Shown piece after piece: positions 63,613-64,000 of a stretch of DNA of 64,000 nucleotides. Position 1 is the stretch's first letter. Each line of letters begins with the position of its first letter. The notes under the pieces were generated by a model. The model was given only the letters and a program-made list of their open reading frames with translations. It ran no database searches and was not told where the DNA came from. The position numbers were made by a program, and so were the translations under genes. Origin of the DNA: Ligaoa zhengdingensis (GTDB taxonomy: Bacteria; Bacillota; Clostridia; Oscillospirales; Ruminococcaceae); the NCBI RefSeq assembly GCF_014384885.1, contig NZ_JACRST010000002.1, forward strand, positions 124,001-188,000. Direction: 5' to 3'.

Positions 63613-64000
63613 TTATTCTTTGATCTCCACTTTGATGCCGCCCACCGGACGGATGCTCAGGACGTAACATTTGCCCTCGCCGAATACCTTCTCCATAAAG
63701 CTCTTATACTCCTCCAGCATCCCGTTGGGCACAAACGCCTGGATGGTACCCGCGAAGCCTCCGCCGTGTACGCGCCATGCGCCCTTGCCCGCCAGCAGCT
63801 TCTCGGAGAGCGCCAGCGCCAGCGAAAGTCCCTGCTCGCTGGGGAGCTTTGTGGTGAACACGTTTTGCAGGTAATTAAACGAGGACTGGCCGGAGGCCAA
63901 AATCAATTCTTTGAAGGCGTCGAAGTCGCCTGCGCGCAGCGCATCGGCCTCAGCCTTGGCGCGGTCGTTGTCCGCGAAGAAGTGGATGGCGCGCAGTGCG
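63613..64000 (-). CDS. galK: Galactokinase, C-terminal part, 5' end beyond the window
   Basis: The last 128 codons or so are present: ALRAIHFFADNDRAKAEADALRAGDF..., LILASGQSSFNYLQNVF, and the GHMP motif 3 RVHGGGFAGTIQAFVP, ending IRPVGGIKVEIKE. These match the C-terminal half of GalK, which phosphorylates galactose for GalT downstream. The frame is open to the right edge; the substrate-binding N-terminus and GHMP motif 2 are outside. Confidence 0.92.
   Translation of the reverse strand, partial: ALRAIHFFADNDRAKAEADALRAGDFDAFKELILASGQSSFNYLQNVFTTKLPSEQGLSLALALSEKLLAGKGAWRVHGGGFAGTIQAFVPNGMLEEYKSFMEKVFGEGKCYVLSIRPVGGIKVEIKE

Noticed and set aside
1..64000. tRNA, rRNA and known riboswitches
   Set aside because: No cloverleaf with a GTTCRA-type T-arm, rRNA segment or classical riboswitch core was found by eye; a covariance-model scan would be needed to exclude them.

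Overview
The window comes from a spore-forming, Gram-positive anaerobe of the Clostridia, most likely a gut Oscillospiraceae/Ruminococcaceae-type organism. The evidence is an alpha/beta-type small acid-soluble spore protein with a sigma-G-like promoter, clostridial-type FeoB and RF3 sequences, a Na+-translocating decarboxylase, a GC-rich genome with AT-rich promoters close to the sigma-A consensus, and Shine-Dalgarno-led genes.

Layout. 1-8.4 kb: three minus-strand cell-surface genes, namely an 11-repeat InlB-like wall/membrane protein, a cohesin-like membrane protein, and a secreted transglutaminase-fold protein that runs off the left edge and lacks the catalytic Cys and His. 8.9-11.8 kb: a plus-strand operon (HSL-type esterase, HxxxDG acyltransferase, zinc-ribbon membrane protein). 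11.8-18.8 kb: SPFH/NfeD membrane pair, DEAD-box helicase, Uup-like ABC-F protein, RF3. 19.0-41.8 kb: feoB, broken into two halves by a 19.8 kb element, followed by feoA and a divergent DtxR/MntR-type regulator. 41.8-47.5 kb: a TnpV relic, family-4 uracil-DNA glycosylase, PduL, tiny membrane proteins, SASP, a DivIVA-like protein, and corA with a leader peptide. 47.7-55 kb: U32 protein, MltG, folate cyclo-ligase, DJ-1, acetyltransferase, DUF2156, thymidylate kinase, ThyX. 55-64 kb: Cys-rich coat-like protein, TcaA-like protein, PcrA, decarboxylase beta/gamma-like subunits, galT, and galK cut by the right edge.

The mobile element (about 19,816-39,640) is bounded by a 7-bp direct repeat, and joining the two flanks restores feoB exactly in frame. 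It carries a large serine recombinase with a 51-codon ORF just upstream, and one long minus-strand operon that matches the DNA phosphorothioation defence system SspABCD plus SspFGH: sspD (PAPS-reductase-like), sspB (DUF4007), sspC (P-loop ATPase), sspA (cysteine desulfurase), sspF, sspG, sspH. A MarR regulator and a TauE/SafE-type permease of a sulfur-compound exporter family sit at its right end. SspA and SspD would supply and activate sulfur, SspB and SspC act on DNA, and SspFGH would restrict unmodified DNA. sspH contains a six-G tract that puts its first 80 or so codons out of frame with the rest.

The second notable signal is in front of corA: a 26-codon leader ORF starting MNPDPIPRR, which resembles the enterobacterial Mg2+-sensing leader MgtL, followed by a small hairpin that contains the leader stop codon and covers the corA ribosome-binding site. 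All family names are from reading the translations; no database search was run.
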